NCBI GenBank assembly: GCA_902789245.1
Contig: CADAND010000010.1
Span: 107,244 to 171,243, forward strand
From: an uncultured Bacteroidia bacterium
GTDB taxonomy: Bacteria > Bacteroidota > Bacteroidia > Bacteroidales > UBA932
Direction of reading: 5' to 3'
Length of the DNA stretch: 64,000 nucleotides
Part shown: positions 24,611 to 34,002 of the stretch, in pieces
How the letters are laid out: each line of letters opens with the position of its first letter
Position numbering within the stretch: the stretch's first letter is position 1
Program-made: the position numbers and the translations under genes
The notes under the pieces: generated by a model
Told to the model about the DNA's origin: nothing
Seen by the model: the letters and a program-made list of their open reading frames with translations, nothing else
Database searches by the model: none

Positions 24611-25923
24611 TACTTAAACAGGCATTTGCTCAAGGAGCGCAGGGCGCGTGCCTTGTCCTCCCCCTTCACGAGGAAGGAGATGTTGTAGTTGCTGCCGCCG
24701 TAAGAAATCATACGCACGGGGATATCCTTCATGGCGTCCAGGGCACGGGACTCGAAGCCCACGTTCTCCCAGTCCATGTCGCCCACCACACAGATGATGC
24801 ACATGTCCAGGTCCACGCCCACGGTGCCGTACTTCTTGAGGTCGTGGACGATTTCGCCGAGATGGCGCGTGTTGTCGATCGACATCGACACGCCCACCTC
24901 CGAGGTGCAGATCATGTCGATGGAAGTCTGCCAGCTCTCGAAGATCTCGAAGACCTTGCGCAGGAAACCGTGCGCGAGGAGCATGCGGGAAGACTTGATG
25001 CGGATGGCGGTGATATTGTCCTTCGCGGCGATGGCCTTGATGGTGCCGGCCTCGGGGATATTGTCGATCAACGTGCCGGGAGCCTCAGGATCCATCGTAT
25101 TGAGCAGGAGCACCGGAATGCCGGCGAACTTGGCCGGCTGGATGCAGGTCGGATGCAGGATCTTGGCACCGAAATAACCCAGCTCAGCGGCCTCCTCGAA
25201 ATGGAGGTGACGCACGGCCGTGGTGTGGTCCACGATACGGGGATCGTTGTTGTGCATGCCGTCGATGTCGGTCCAGATCTGGATCTCCTCCGCGCCGACG
25301 GCCGCACCGATCAGCGAAGCGGTGTAGTCCGAGCCGCCGCGCTGCAGATTGTCGATCTCGTCGTGCGGATTGCGGCAGATGAAGCCCTGCGTGAGGTAGA
25401 GCGGGGCCTTGGGATATTTCGCGAGCAGCGCGGTGAGCTTCTCCCGGATGTACTCCGTGTCAGGCTCGCCCTGGACGTCGATCTTCATGAAGTCGAGTGC
25501 CGGCAGCAGCTGCACCGCCACACCCTTCTCCTCCAGGTAGAAGGCCATCATGTGCGTGGACAAGAGCTCGCCCTGACCGACGATGATCTTCGACTCCACT
25601 TGGGTGAAGAGCTTCTTGGTGAAGGTCTTGATATAATCGAACACGCCGTCGGCGTACTTCTGCGCCTTGTCACGCGCCTCGGCCGTGCTGTACAGCTCGG
25701 TGATCACGCCGCGGTACTTCTCAGCGAGGCGGTCGATGGTCTCGCGGGCGCCCTCGACGTTGCGGTTGAACAGGTAGTCGGAAATCTCCACCAGGGAGTT
25801 GGTCGTGCCGGACATGGCCGACAGGACAACGAAATTGCGGCCGCCGCGGGACACCAGGTCCGCGACATGCTGGATGCGCTGTGCGGACCCAACCGAGGTG
25901 CCGCCGAATTTCATAATTTTCAT
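24610..25923 (-). CDS. lysC: Aspartate kinase, monofunctional
   Basis: Phosphorylates aspartate, the entry to lysine, threonine and methionine synthesis; 437 residues. The start MKIMKFGGTSVGS at 25923 is set by the kinase signature KFGGTSVGS; the same frame is open far upstream into metX but that part is not homologous. NLQRGGSDYTASL marks the substrate site. Two ACT domains follow from about residue 300, implying end-product feedback. It lies 23 bases after metX and overlaps lysA by one base, so it is probably the lysine/methionine-branch kinase, with ThrA (40568) serving the threonine branch. Confidence 0.94.
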   Translation of the reverse strand: MKIMKFGGTSVGSAQRIQHVADLVSRGGRNFVVLSAMSGTTNSLVEISDYLFNRNVEGARETIDRLAEKYRGVITELYSTAEARDKAQKYADGVFDYIKTFTKKLFTQVESKIIVGQGELLSTHMMAFYLEEKGVAVQLLPALDFMKIDVQGEPDTEYIREKLTALLAKYPKAPLYLTQGFICRNPHDEIDNLQRGGSDYTASLIGAAVGAEEIQIWTDIDGMHNNDPRIVDHTTAVRHLHFEEAAELGYFGAKILHPTCIQPAKFAGIPVLLLNTMDPEAPGTLIDNIPEAGTIKAIAAKDNITAIRIKSSRMLLAHGFLRKVFEIFESWQTSIDMICTSEVGVSMSIDNTRHLGEIVHDLKKYGTVGVDLDMCIICVVGDMDWENVGFESRALDAMKDIPVRMISYGGSNYNISFLVKGEDKARALRSLSKCLFK

Positions 25924-25946
25924 ATCCTTACAATGTTTTATCTTCA

Positions 25947-26981
25947 CTAACGGTTCTGATACTTGTCCAGCAGCGGCTGCAGGATGGCGGTGAGCTGATC
26001 GTTCTCGATCAGGAAGCCGTCGTGGCCGAATGCGGAGCTGATTTCCCGGTAAGCCGCCGTCTTGAGGGCAGCCACCGTGGCCCGGCCGTGGCTGGGCGGG
26101 AACAGCACGTCGCTGTCGATGCTGATCATCATGCAGTTGGCCTGGATGCGCGAGAGCGCCGCGTCCACCCCGCCCCGGCCCCGGCCGACGTTCATGCTGT
26201 CCAGGGCATAGGTGAGGTACCAGTAGCTGTAGGCGTCGAACGAGCGCCGCAGGAGCTTCAGGCCCTGGTAGCGCTGGTACGAGCCGGCGCGGTCGGCGAA
26301 CAGGGTATCCACCTCCGGCTCCGCCTGCGTGAGGTTGTAGCCGGCATAGGTACGGTAGGAGATGAGGGCGATGGAGCGCGCACAGGCAAGGCCCGCGGCG
26401 CCGCCGCCCAGATCCTTCGCTTCGCGGAAGGTCGGATCGGCCTCCAGCGCCATGCGCTGCGATTCGTTGAACGCCGTCATGAAGGGCGGCACGCGCGTGG
26501 CCGTGGCCAGGAAGACCACGTCCCGCACCACCTCCGGCTCCATGATCACCCATTCCAAGGCCTGGAAGCCACCGATCGACGGGCCGAGCATCAGGTCGAT
26601 GTGCTCGATGCCCAGGTGCTTGCGCACCAGAATGTTGGCGCTCACGATGTCGCGCACCGTCGTGCGCGGGAAGTCGAACAGATAGGGCCGGCCCGTCTTC
26701 GGGTTGACGCTGGCCGGGCCCGTCTCGCCGTAGGGCGAGCAGAGCATCGACGCGCAGACGATGAAGTAGCGGTCCGGATCGAAGAGCTTGTCCTTGCCCA
26801 CGAGCTGCGGCCACCAGTCCTCGGGATTGGAATTGCCGGTAAGCGCATGGCAAACCCAGACCACGATATCGCCCGGCCGGTAGTCCCGATCAGAGGTGTG
26901 ATACACCAGCTCCAGGTGGTCGATCTGGCCGCCTGCTTCGAACTGGAAGGGTTTGTCTATGACAAGCTTGTTGTATCTCAT
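25947..26981 (-). CDS. metX: Homoserine O-acyltransferase, MetX type
   Basis: An alpha/beta-hydrolase that acylates homoserine, normally with acetyl-CoA, at the start of methionine synthesis; 344 residues. The nucleophile serine is in LGPSIGGFQALEW, the acid Asp in SIDSDVLFPP and the His in FGHDGFL; LTGNSNPEDWW and LCSPYGETGPAS are typical MetX blocks. Five bases downstream of the aminotransferase gene, 23 bases before lysC. MetX can be acetyl- or succinyl-specific; sequence alone does not prove which. Confidence 0.93.
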   Translation of the reverse strand: MRYNKLVIDKPFQFEAGGQIDHLELVYHTSDRDYRPGDIVVWVCHALTGNSNPEDWWPQLVGKDKLFDPDRYFIVCASMLCSPYGETGPASVNPKTGRPYLFDFPRTTVRDIVSANILVRKHLGIEHIDLMLGPSIGGFQALEWVIMEPEVVRDVVFLATATRVPPFMTAFNESQRMALEADPTFREAKDLGGGAAGLACARSIALISYRTYAGYNLTQAEPEVDTLFADRAGSYQRYQGLKLLRRSFDAYSYWYLTYALDSMNVGRGRGGVDAALSRIQANCMMISIDSDVLFPPSHGRATVAALKTAAYREISSAFGHDGFLIENDQLTAILQPLLDKYQNR

Positions 26982-26986
26982 ATAAA

Positions 26987-28303
26987 CTATTTCTTCGGAT
27001 GATCCCGCTCGAATTCAGCCATGCGCTCCTCGAGGACGGGATAGAGTTCTTCGCGCATCCGGCTCGTGCAGCCGCGCACGCCCTGGCGGGTACTGCCCGT
27101 CGTAGACAGGGAGATGCTGCTGACGCCATAGTACATCAGCTCGACCACCAGTTCGTCGCCGCTCAGGCCGTCATAGCCCAGCGTGAAGAAGAAACCGTCC
27201 CCCACCTCGCGCGTCACGTCGCGGTCATAGACCACGGAGAAACCGTGCCGGCGGAAGATTTCCTTCATCCGGGCCGCCCGGCGCGCGTACTCGCGCGTGT
27301 CCTCCACGAAGTTGATCTTGCCCTCGCAGGAGAGCCGCAGCATCTCGGCGTAGCCGTACTGCGTCGTGGCCGTGCAGCCGCTCGTGATCATGTAGAGGAT
27401 GGAGGCGGTGAGCGTGACGCCGAACACGCCGGCGTCCAGGTAACGCTTCGCCAGGGCCGGGTACTGCTTCTCGTAGAGTTTGTCGGAGATGCAGCAGAGC
27501 GCGATGCGCTGACCGGCGTAGCTGAAGATCTTGGATGCGGAGAGCATCAGGATGTAATTGTCCGTATAGCGCGCCACCGTAGGCAGGAAGGGGGCCTCGT
27601 AGGGATGGCCCAGCTCACGGCGGTAATCCATGCAGAAGTAAGCCAGGTCTTCCATCACGACGGCGTCGTACTTCGTGGCCAGTTCACCGATCACCTGCAG
27701 TTCTTCCTCCTCCAGGCAGATCCATGCGGGATTGTTGGGGTTGGAATACACGATGGCGGCGACATCGCCCGCGGCGAGTTCCTGCTCCAGCTTTTCGCGG
27801 AGCCGGGCGGCGCCGCGCCAGGCATAGATGTCGAATTCGCGCCAGCCGATGCCCAGCACGCGCAACTGCGACTTCTGGATTGGGAAGCCCGGATCGACGA
27901 ACAGCACCTTGTCCTTGCCGGGGATGCGCTGTGTGCAGGCGATGAACGAGCCGAAAGAGGCCGCCACGGAGCCCGTCGTGGGCACGCAGCCCCGCGGATT
28001 GATGTCGATATCGATAAAGGCCTTGATGAACGCGGAAGCGGCCTGTTTGAGCTCGGGCACGCCGGCAGCGGCCGGATACTGCGAGCCGATCCCGCTGTCC
28101 AGCGCCCGCTTCTCGGCTTCGACGCCGTAGCGGTTGATGGGCAGGCCGGGCGATCCCTGGTCCATCCGGACGAAGGGAATCCCCGTCTTCTGCTCCAGGT
28201 ACGACGCCGCGAGGAGGATCTCTCCGATCGTGGCGGTGGACAGGTCCGCTATGTTGTTGACGCGACAGGCCTCGGCGACCAGCGCTTCGCTGAAAATCTT
28301 CAT
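26987..28303 (-). CDS. PLP-dependent aminotransferase, class I/II, specificity unknown
   Basis: A fold-type I aminotransferase of about 438 residues. The PLP lysine is in SASKIFSYAGQR; SNPNNPAW and the tyrosine/aspartate block VVMEDLAYFCMDY are standard. The start MKIFSEALV at 28303, two bases after the ilvE stop, fits the operon better than an in-frame ATG at 28321 that would overlap ilvE. It sits between ilvE and metX in the branched-chain/aspartate run, so aspartate, aromatic, methionine or diaminopimelate-related transamination are all possible. I cannot choose among them. Confidence 0.85.
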   Translation of the reverse strand: MKIFSEALVAEACRVNNIADLSTATIGEILLAASYLEQKTGIPFVRMDQGSPGLPINRYGVEAEKRALDSGIGSQYPAAAGVPELKQAASAFIKAFIDIDINPRGCVPTTGSVAASFGSFIACTQRIPGKDKVLFVDPGFPIQKSQLRVLGIGWREFDIYAWRGAARLREKLEQELAAGDVAAIVYSNPNNPAWICLEEEELQVIGELATKYDAVVMEDLAYFCMDYRRELGHPYEAPFLPTVARYTDNYILMLSASKIFSYAGQRIALCCISDKLYEKQYPALAKRYLDAGVFGVTLTASILYMITSGCTATTQYGYAEMLRLSCEGKINFVEDTREYARRAARMKEIFRRHGFSVVYDRDVTREVGDGFFFTLGYDGLSGDELVVELMYYGVSSISLSTTGSTRQGVRGCTSRMREELYPVLEERMAEFERDHPKK

Positions 28304-28305
28304 CC

Positions 28306-29340
28306 TTAGATCTTGTAGCACCAGCCGTGAGCGTCTTCGATCTCACCGAACTGGATACCGGTAATTCTCTTGTAGAGTTTGGTGCAGACGGGGCCCACGG
28401 CGCCGTCTTCCTCGTAGCGGAAGCTGCGGGACACCGCCGGCTCCCGGAGGACGGGCTTCATGTCGATGTGCGACATCGGGGTGATGACCACGGCCGTGCC
28501 GCAGCCGCCGGCCTCTTCGAACTCGGCGAGCTCCTCGAGGGGCACCGGACGCTTCTCGACCTTCATGCCGAAATCCGCGGCGCATTCCTGCAGCGTCAGG
28601 TTGGTGATGGAGGGCAGCACGCTGTCGGACAGCGGCGTCACATAGGTATTATCCTTGATGCCGAAGAAGTTGGAGGAGCCGAACTCGTCCACGAACTGAC
28701 GCGTCGCGGAATTGAGGTAAAGCAGTTCGGCATAACCCTGCTCATGGGCGATCTGGTAAGGCACGAAGGTGCCGGCGTAGTTGGCGCTGAGCTTGTAGGA
28801 GCCCGTACCCTTCGGCGCGGCGCGGTCGAAGTCGCCGGGAATCACGGCGGCGGCGGAGCGCAGGTGGGCGCCGTAGTAGGAGCCGGCAGGGGCGCACATG
28901 ACGGCCAGGATCACCTCCGGGTAAGGCACCAGCTGCATCTGCGGATGCGGAGCGAAAAGCAGCGGACGCAGGTACAGCGAAGCCTGGTGCCCGTAGGGCG
29001 GCAGGAACTCCATATTGTTCTTGACGCAGAGCTCACACATCTTGATGAACATTTCCTCCGACGGCGCGGGCAGTCCGAGGAAACGGGCGGAACGAGCCAT
29101 GCGGGCGGCGTTCTTGTCCGGACGGAACATGACGACGCTGCCGTCCTTCTGGGTGAAAGCCTTCAGGCCCTCGAAGCAGGAAATGGCGTAGTGCAGTCCC
29201 TGCGTAAACGGGTCGATGGTGAAAGAAAAGGTCTCGGTGGTCTGGATGTCAGACCAGGCGCCGTCCCGGTAATGTGCCAGGACAACGGTGCGCGTACGAT
29301 AGGCGTCGAAGCCTAAAGAATCCCAATCTATCTGAGCCAT
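28306..29340 (-). CDS. ilvE: Branched-chain amino-acid aminotransferase
   Basis: The last transamination in leucine, isoleucine and valine synthesis, a fold-type IV PLP enzyme of 344 residues. HYAISCFEGLKAF is the N-terminal family block, the PLP lysine lies in GTGSYKLSANYA, and FGSSNFFGI and GCGTAVVITP follow. It starts 24 bases after leuB and ends two bases before the next aminotransferase. Length and blocks fit the BCAT2-like group. Confidence 0.95.
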   Translation of the reverse strand: MAQIDWDSLGFDAYRTRTVVLAHYRDGAWSDIQTTETFSFTIDPFTQGLHYAISCFEGLKAFTQKDGSVVMFRPDKNAARMARSARFLGLPAPSEEMFIKMCELCVKNNMEFLPPYGHQASLYLRPLLFAPHPQMQLVPYPEVILAVMCAPAGSYYGAHLRSAAAVIPGDFDRAAPKGTGSYKLSANYAGTFVPYQIAHEQGYAELLYLNSATRQFVDEFGSSNFFGIKDNTYVTPLSDSVLPSITNLTLQECAADFGMKVEKRPVPLEELAEFEEAGGCGTAVVITPMSHIDMKPVLREPAVSRSFRYEEDGAVGPVCTKLYKRITGIQFGEIEDAHGWCYKI

Positions 29341-29364
29341 AACTTAAACTTATATTACCGTTTT

Positions 29365-30423
29365 TTAGATGTGTTTTGCCACCCAATCACCCACTTCCTC
29401 GGTCGTGTGAGCGACGCCGGAAGCAGCCAAATCTTCTGTGACATAATTGTTTTCAATACTGGCAGTCACCGCATTACGTATTGCCCGTCCTTCTTCCATC
29501 ATACCGAAGGCATATTCGAACATCATCGCGGCCGAAAGGATGGCTGCGAGGGGGTTCGCAATGTTCTTGCCGGCGGCCTGCGGCCAGGAACCGTGGATGG
29601 GTTCGTACACGCCGGTCTTCTCGCCGACAGAGGCGGAAGCAAGCAGGCCCATCGAGCCGGAGACCACGCTGGCCTCGTCGGTGAGGATATCGCCGAAGGT
29701 GTTCTCCGTCACGACGACGTCGAAGAATTTCGGGCCCGTGATGAGCTTCATCGCGGCATTGTCCACGTACATGTAGTCCGTGGTGACCTCGGGATAATTC
29801 GGGGCCATCTCCTGGGCGATCTGGCGCCACAGGCGGGAGGACTCGAGCACGTTGGCCTTGTCCACCACGGTGAGGTGCTTCCGGCGGCGCATGGCATATT
29901 CGAAAGCCTGCTTGAGGATGCGCTCGATCTCGTAGCGGTGATAGATGTTCGTATCGAAGGCGGTGTCGCCTCCGTCGAGGCGGCCCTTGTCGCCGAAATA
30001 CATACCGCCCGTCAGCTCGCGGAGCACGAGGAAGTCGGCTCCGTCCACCAGGTCCTCCTTGAGCGGGGACTTGTGGACCAGCGACTTGAAGGTCTCCACG
30101 GGGCGCAGGTTGGCATACAGGCCGAGCTGCTTGCGCATGGCCAGCAGGCCCTGCTCCGGACGCACCTTGGCGGTCGGATCGTTGTCATATTTGGGGTCGC
30201 CGACGGCGCCGAAGAGCACTGCGTCGCAATCCAGGCAGGTCTTGTAGGTCACCTCCGGGAAGGCGTCTCCGAAACGGTCGATGGCGCAGGCGCCCACGTA
30301 TGCGAAATGGTAGGACACTTCGTGTCCGAACTTGCGGCAGACGGCGTCAACGCTTTTGACCGCCTGGCTGATGACTTCGGGGCCGATGCCGTCCCCGGGC
30401 AGAAGGGCAATGTTCAGTTTCAT
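29365..30423 (-). CDS. leuB: 3-isopropylmalate dehydrogenase
   Basis: NAD-dependent oxidative decarboxylase of leucine synthesis, 352 residues. [10 protein letters not shown] at the N-terminus, the substrate loop [24 protein letters not shown] and the NAD-binding [18 protein letters not shown] are all intact. Its start overlaps the stop of leuA2 by four bases (ATGA). If LeuA2 is a citramalate synthase, LeuB would also act on the isoleucine side branch. Confidence 0.96.
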   Translation of the reverse strand: MKLNIALLPGDGIGPEVISQAVKSVDAVCRKFGHEVSYHFAYVGACAIDRFGDAFPEVTYKTCLDCDAVLFGAVGDPKYDNDPTAKVRPEQGLLAMRKQLGLYANLRPVETFKSLVHKSPLKEDLVDGADFLVLRELTGGMYFGDKGRLDGGDTAFDTNIYHRYEIERILKQAFEYAMRRRKHLTVVDKANVLESSRLWRQIAQEMAPNYPEVTTDYMYVDNAAMKLITGPKFFDVVVTENTFGDILTDEASVVSGSMGLLASASVGEKTGVYEPIHGSWPQAAGKNIANPLAAILSAAMMFEYAFGMMEEGRAIRNAVTASIENNYVTEDLAASGVAHTTEEVGDWVAKHI

Positions 30424-32084
30424 TTCAGTTGATTCAAATCCATGTTTTCAATGATGTTGAGCATCTTGACCGTGGCTTTGATAGCGGCTTCCGTCTGGTC
30501 GGAGTCGATGCCGCGGGTCTTGAACTCATAGTCGCCGTTCTTCCAGGAGATGCTGGCGGACACGAGGGCGTCCGTCTTGCCTCCCGGAGGGATGGTCACC
30601 TGATAGTCGGTGAGCACGGGGTGCTTCTTGCCGAGCTTTTCGTAGATAATCCAGAGCGCCTTCATGAAGGCGTCATACTGACCGTCGCCGGGAGCGGCGG
30701 CTTCAAATTCTTCTCCGTGGATGCTGACCTTGACGATGGCCACCGGGCGCATGCCGCGGGCCAGCTGCAGGGAGTAGTTGACGATATGGATGTTGTCCTG
30801 GGTGGCGTTGTGCGTCGTCTTGAGGACGTCCGCCACGATGAACGGAAGGTCCTCCGGAGCCAGGGACTCCTTCTTGTCGCCCAGCTCCACGACACGCTGC
30901 GTCACGAGTTTGATCTGCTCGGGCGTGAGCCGGATACCCAGTTTGTCAAGATTCTTGGCGATGTTGGCCTTGCCGCTCATCTTGCCCAGCGCATAGCTGC
31001 GCTCGCGGCCGAAACGCTGCGGCAGCAGGCGGTTGGCATAAAGGTCGGCCTTGTTGTCGCCGTCGGCGTGCACGCCGCTGCTCTGCGTGAAGACGTTCTC
31101 TCCGACCACCGGCTCGTTGTCCGGGATGCGGATGCCGGCGATGCTCTCCACGTACTTGCAGACGTGGGTGAGACTTCCCTCCTCCACACTGACGGCGCAG
31201 CCGAGCTGGTCCTTGAGCGCCGCCACGACACTCGCCACGGGGGCGTTGCCGCTGCGCTCGCCCAGCCCGTTCACAGTCACGTGGACACCGCCGACGCCGG
31301 CACGGGCCGCCGCCAGGGTGTTCGCCACGGCGAGGCCGTAGTCGTTGTGGGCGTGGAAATCGAAAGCCAGACTCGGGAAGCGCTGCTTCATCCGGGCGAT
31401 GTACTCCTCCACCTGCCAGGGGTTGAGCACCCCCAGGGTATCGGGCAGCATCACGTGCCGGATCGGCTGGAAACGCAGTTTGTCCAGCAGTCCGAACACG
31501 TAGTCGGGCGAATCCGCCATGCCGTTGGACCAGTCCTCCAGGTAGAGGTTCACCGCGAGGCCGCGCACGCCGGCGTGGCCGATCACGCGGATGATGTCCT
31601 CGGCATGCTGCTCAGGGGTCTTCTTCAGCTGCTTCTCCAGATGACGCAGGGAGCCTTTGGCGAGGATGTTGATCACCTTGCCGCCGGCGTCGGCGATCCA
31701 GTCCACGGACACGCCGTCATCCACGAATCCCAAGGCCTCCACGCGGTCCAGGCAGCCGGCGTCGGCCGCCCAGGCGCAGATGCGCCGGAAGGCCTCGCTC
31801 TCCCCCTTGGATACGCGGGCGGACGCCACTTCGACACGGTCGACCTTCAGCTCCTCAAGCAGGAGCTGGGCAATGGCCAGCTTCTCGTTCGCATTGAACG
31901 AGACGCCCGCCGTCTGCTCACCGTCGCGCAGCGTGGTATCCAGTATTTCGACAACTCGATTGTCGAAATACGGTCGTCCAACGACCCCATCCCCAAACCC
32001 CTTCCCGGCGGGAAGGGGCTTAGTCGCTTCGCTCCTAGCCCTGTCTATTTCTCTCAAATTGTTCAATTTTTGACTTATTTTCAA
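30420..32084 (-). CDS. Second alpha-isopropylmalate/citramalate synthase-like protein (LeuA2)
   Basis: A DRE-TIM metallolyase with a LeuA-type C-terminal regulatory domain. Conserved sequence begins at [18 protein letters not shown], about residue 47 of the longest frame; [13 protein letters not shown] carries the metal histidines and [11 protein letters not shown] follows. It differs clearly from LeuA at 34003. It may make 2-isopropylmalate, citramalate (entry to isoleucine through LeuCDB) or another 2-alkylmalate. No ATG lies upstream of the conserved part in frame; the longest frame uses TTG at 32084, overlaps leuD by 50 bases and contains three palindromes that encode the peptide [13 protein letters not shown]. 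The true start is uncertain. Confidence 0.85.
   Translation of the reverse strand: MKISQKLNNLREIDRARSEATKPLPAGKGFGDGVVGRPYFDNRVVEILDTTLRDGEQTAGVSFNANEKLAIAQLLLEELKVDRVEVASARVSKGESEAFRRICAWAADAGCLDRVEALGFVDDGVSVDWIADAGGKVINILAKGSLRHLEKQLKKTPEQHAEDIIRVIGHAGVRGLAVNLYLEDWSNGMADSPDYVFGLLDKLRFQPIRHVMLPDTLGVLNPWQVEEYIARMKQRFPSLAFDFHAHNDYGLAVANTLAAARAGVGGVHVTVNGLGERSGNAPVASVVAALKDQLGCAVSVEEGSLTHVCKYVESIAGIRIPDNEPVVGENVFTQSSGVHADGDNKADLYANRLLPQRFGRERSYALGKMSGKANIAKNLDKLGIRLTPEQIKLVTQRVVELGDKKESLAPEDLPFIVADVLKTTHNATQDNIHIVNYSLQLARGMRPVAIVKVSIHGEEFEAAAPGDGQYDAFMKALWIIYEKLGKKHPVLTDYQVTIPPGGKTDALVSASISWKNGDYEFKTRGIDSDQTEAAIKATVKMLNIIENMDLNQLK
31943..32018. repeat. Three consecutive palindromes at the leuD/leuA2 junction
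   Basis: Three perfect hairpins in 76 bases: GTATTTCGACAA (31943-31954) with TTGTCGAAATAC (31960-31971), 12 bp; GGTCGT (31972-31977) with ACGACC (31981-31986), 6 bp; CCCCTTCCC (31998-32006) with GGGAAGGGG (32010-32018), 9 bp. They lie inside the apparent 5' coding region of leuA2 and just past the leuD stop. They look like inserted palindromic repeats that kept the reading frame. Confidence 0.7.
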
Positions 32085-32634
32085 GAAGATAATCTATATC
32101 ATCTAATGCGTTAGTCAAGCAATATTTCTTGTAGGCGTTGAGCTCGAACTTCTCGCTGCGGCCGGTGGCCAGGTTGGTCACCGTCTGGGCGGGCACATCG
32201 ACGCGGACCTTCATTTTCGGGTCGGCGGCGATGCTGTCGAAGAGTTCCTGCAGGAACGCCTCCGAGACCACCACAGGCAGCACGAAGTTGTTGAGTTCGT
32301 TGTTCTTGTGGATATCGGCGAAGAAGCTGGAAATCACCACCCGGAAGCCGTAACCGGCGATGGCCCAGGCAGCATGTTCGCGGCTCGAACCGGAGCCGAA
32401 GTTCTTGCCGGCCACCAGGATGCAACCGCCGTAGCGGGGATCGTTCAGTACGAAATCCGCCTTGGGTGTACCGTCGGCGTTGTAGCGCCAGTCGCGGAAC
32501 AGATTGTCACCGAAGAACTTCTCCTCCCGCGTGGTAGCCTTCAGGAAGCGGGCCGGGATGATCTGGTCCGTATCTACGTTCTCCAGCGGAAGCGGCACGC
32601 AAGTGCTCTCTATGATGTCGAATTTCTGTTTCAT
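32035..32634 (-). CDS. leuD: 3-isopropylmalate dehydratase, small subunit
   Basis: With LeuC forms the isomerase of leucine synthesis; 199 residues, normal length. The swivel-domain signature [13 protein letters not shown] is near residue 80, preceded by [13 protein letters not shown]. The ATG overlaps the leuC stop by four bases. The end (FERNRQG) lies in the region that the longest leuA2 frame also reads. Confidence 0.96.
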   Translation of the reverse strand: MKQKFDIIESTCVPLPLENVDTDQIIPARFLKATTREEKFFGDNLFRDWRYNADGTPKADFVLNDPRYGGCILVAGKNFGSGSSREHAAWAIAGYGFRVVISSFFADIHKNNELNNFVLPVVVSEAFLQELFDSIAADPKMKVRVDVPAQTVTNLATGRSEKFELNAYKKYCLTNALDDIDYLLENKSKIEQFERNRQG

Positions 32635-33998
32635 AATAGCGTTCTGGGATCGGTTACAACACCCGTGACGGCAGCGGCAGCCGCGGTCAGCGGGCTGGCG
32701 AGCATGGTACGGGAGCCGGGGCCCTGACGGCCCTCGAAATTACGGTTGCTCGTGCTGACGGCATATTTCCCGGCGGGAATCTTGTCGTCGTTCATCGCAA
32801 GGCAGGCTGAGCAGCCGGGCTGACGGACTTCGAAGCCCGCTTCGGCGAACTGCCTGTCCAGCCCTTCCGCCTCGATCTGGCGCTTCACGGCCCAGGAGCC
32901 GGGCACCAGCCAGGCGGTCACGCCGGCAGCCTTGCGACGGCCCTTCACCAGGGAGGCGAAGGCCCGGAAATCCTCGATGCGGCCGTTGGTGCAGGCGCCG
33001 AGGAAGACATAGTCGACAGGCTGTCCAAGCAGTTTCTGCCCCGCCTGGAAGCCCATATAATTCAACGCTTTCGGCGTGGCATCTGCAGGAATGCTTCCGT
33101 TCACGGGGATACCCATGCCCGGGTTGGTTCCATAGGTGATCATCGGGGCGATGTCGGCCGCGTCGAAGACGAGCTCCTTGTCGAAGACGGCGTCGTCGCC
33201 GCTGCGAAGGGTCTTCCAGTAGGCCACGGCCTTGTCCCAGGCCTCCCCCTTCGGCGCGTACTCGCGCCCCTTGAGGTAGGCGAAGGTCGTCTCGTCCGGA
33301 GCGATGAAACCGCCGCGGGCACCCATCTCGATGGACAGGTTGCAGAGCGTCAGGCGGCCCTCCATCGAGAGCGCGCGCACGGCGCTTCCGCGGTACTCCA
33401 CGAAATAGCCCGTGGCGCCGCTCGTGGTGAGCTTCATCATCAGGTAGAGGGCGATATCCTTGGCGGTCACGCCCTTGCCGAGCGTGCCCTCGATGCGGAT
33501 GCTCATCGACTTGGGTTTCTGCTGCAGGATGCACTGCGAGGCCAGCACCATTTCCACCTCGCTCGTACCGATGCCGAAGGCGACGGCGCCCATGGCGCCA
33601 TGCGTGGAAGTGTGCGAGTCGCCGCAGACAATGGTCATGCCCGGCAGCGAAAGTCCCTTCTCGGGGCCCACCACATGGATGATGCCGTTGTCCGGGCTCA
33701 TCATCCCGTAGTGCGTGAGGCCGAACTCGGCAGCATTGCGCGCGAGCGCATCCACCTGGGCCTTGGACACGGGATCCTCGATCGGTTTGTCCTGGTCGTG
33801 GGTGGGGGTGTTGTGGTCCGGCATGCAGAAGATCTGCTGCGGGCGCAGACACTTGATCCCGCGGGCGCGCAGACCGTCAAAGGCCTGCGGGCTCGTGACC
33901 TCGTGGCAGTACAGCCGGTCGATGTAGAGCTGGGTCGGACCGTCCTCGATGAGCGAGACCACGTGGGCGTCCCAGATTTTGTCGAAAAGCGTATTCAT
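32631..33998 (-). CDS. leuC: 3-isopropylmalate dehydratase, large subunit
   Basis: The [4Fe-4S] subunit of isopropylmalate isomerase, 455 residues. Cluster cysteines are in [12 protein letters not shown] and [25 protein letters not shown] is the aconitase-family block. The start [12 protein letters not shown] at 33998 is chosen because family proteins begin here; the frame is open 11 codons upstream into the leuA end. It follows leuA by 4 bases and overlaps leuD by 4. Confidence 0.96.
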   Translation of the reverse strand: MNTLFDKIWDAHVVSLIEDGPTQLYIDRLYCHEVTSPQAFDGLRARGIKCLRPQQIFCMPDHNTPTHDQDKPIEDPVSKAQVDALARNAAEFGLTHYGMMSPDNGIIHVVGPEKGLSLPGMTIVCGDSHTSTHGAMGAVAFGIGTSEVEMVLASQCILQQKPKSMSIRIEGTLGKGVTAKDIALYLMMKLTTSGATGYFVEYRGSAVRALSMEGRLTLCNLSIEMGARGGFIAPDETTFAYLKGREYAPKGEAWDKAVAYWKTLRSGDDAVFDKELVFDAADIAPMITYGTNPGMGIPVNGSIPADATPKALNYMGFQAGQKLLGQPVDYVFLGACTNGRIEDFRAFASLVKGRRKAAGVTAWLVPGSWAVKRQIEAEGLDRQFAEAGFEVRQPGCSACLAMNDDKIPAGKYAVSTSNRNFEGRQGPGSRTMLASPLTAAAAAVTGVVTDPRTLL

Positions 33999-34002
33999 TC
34001 TC

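Noticed and set aside
25924-26853. Upstream extension of the lysC reading frame to 747 codons
   Set aside because: The extra part overlaps metX in another frame and shows no kinase homology; the aspartokinase signature begins at the ATG at 25923.
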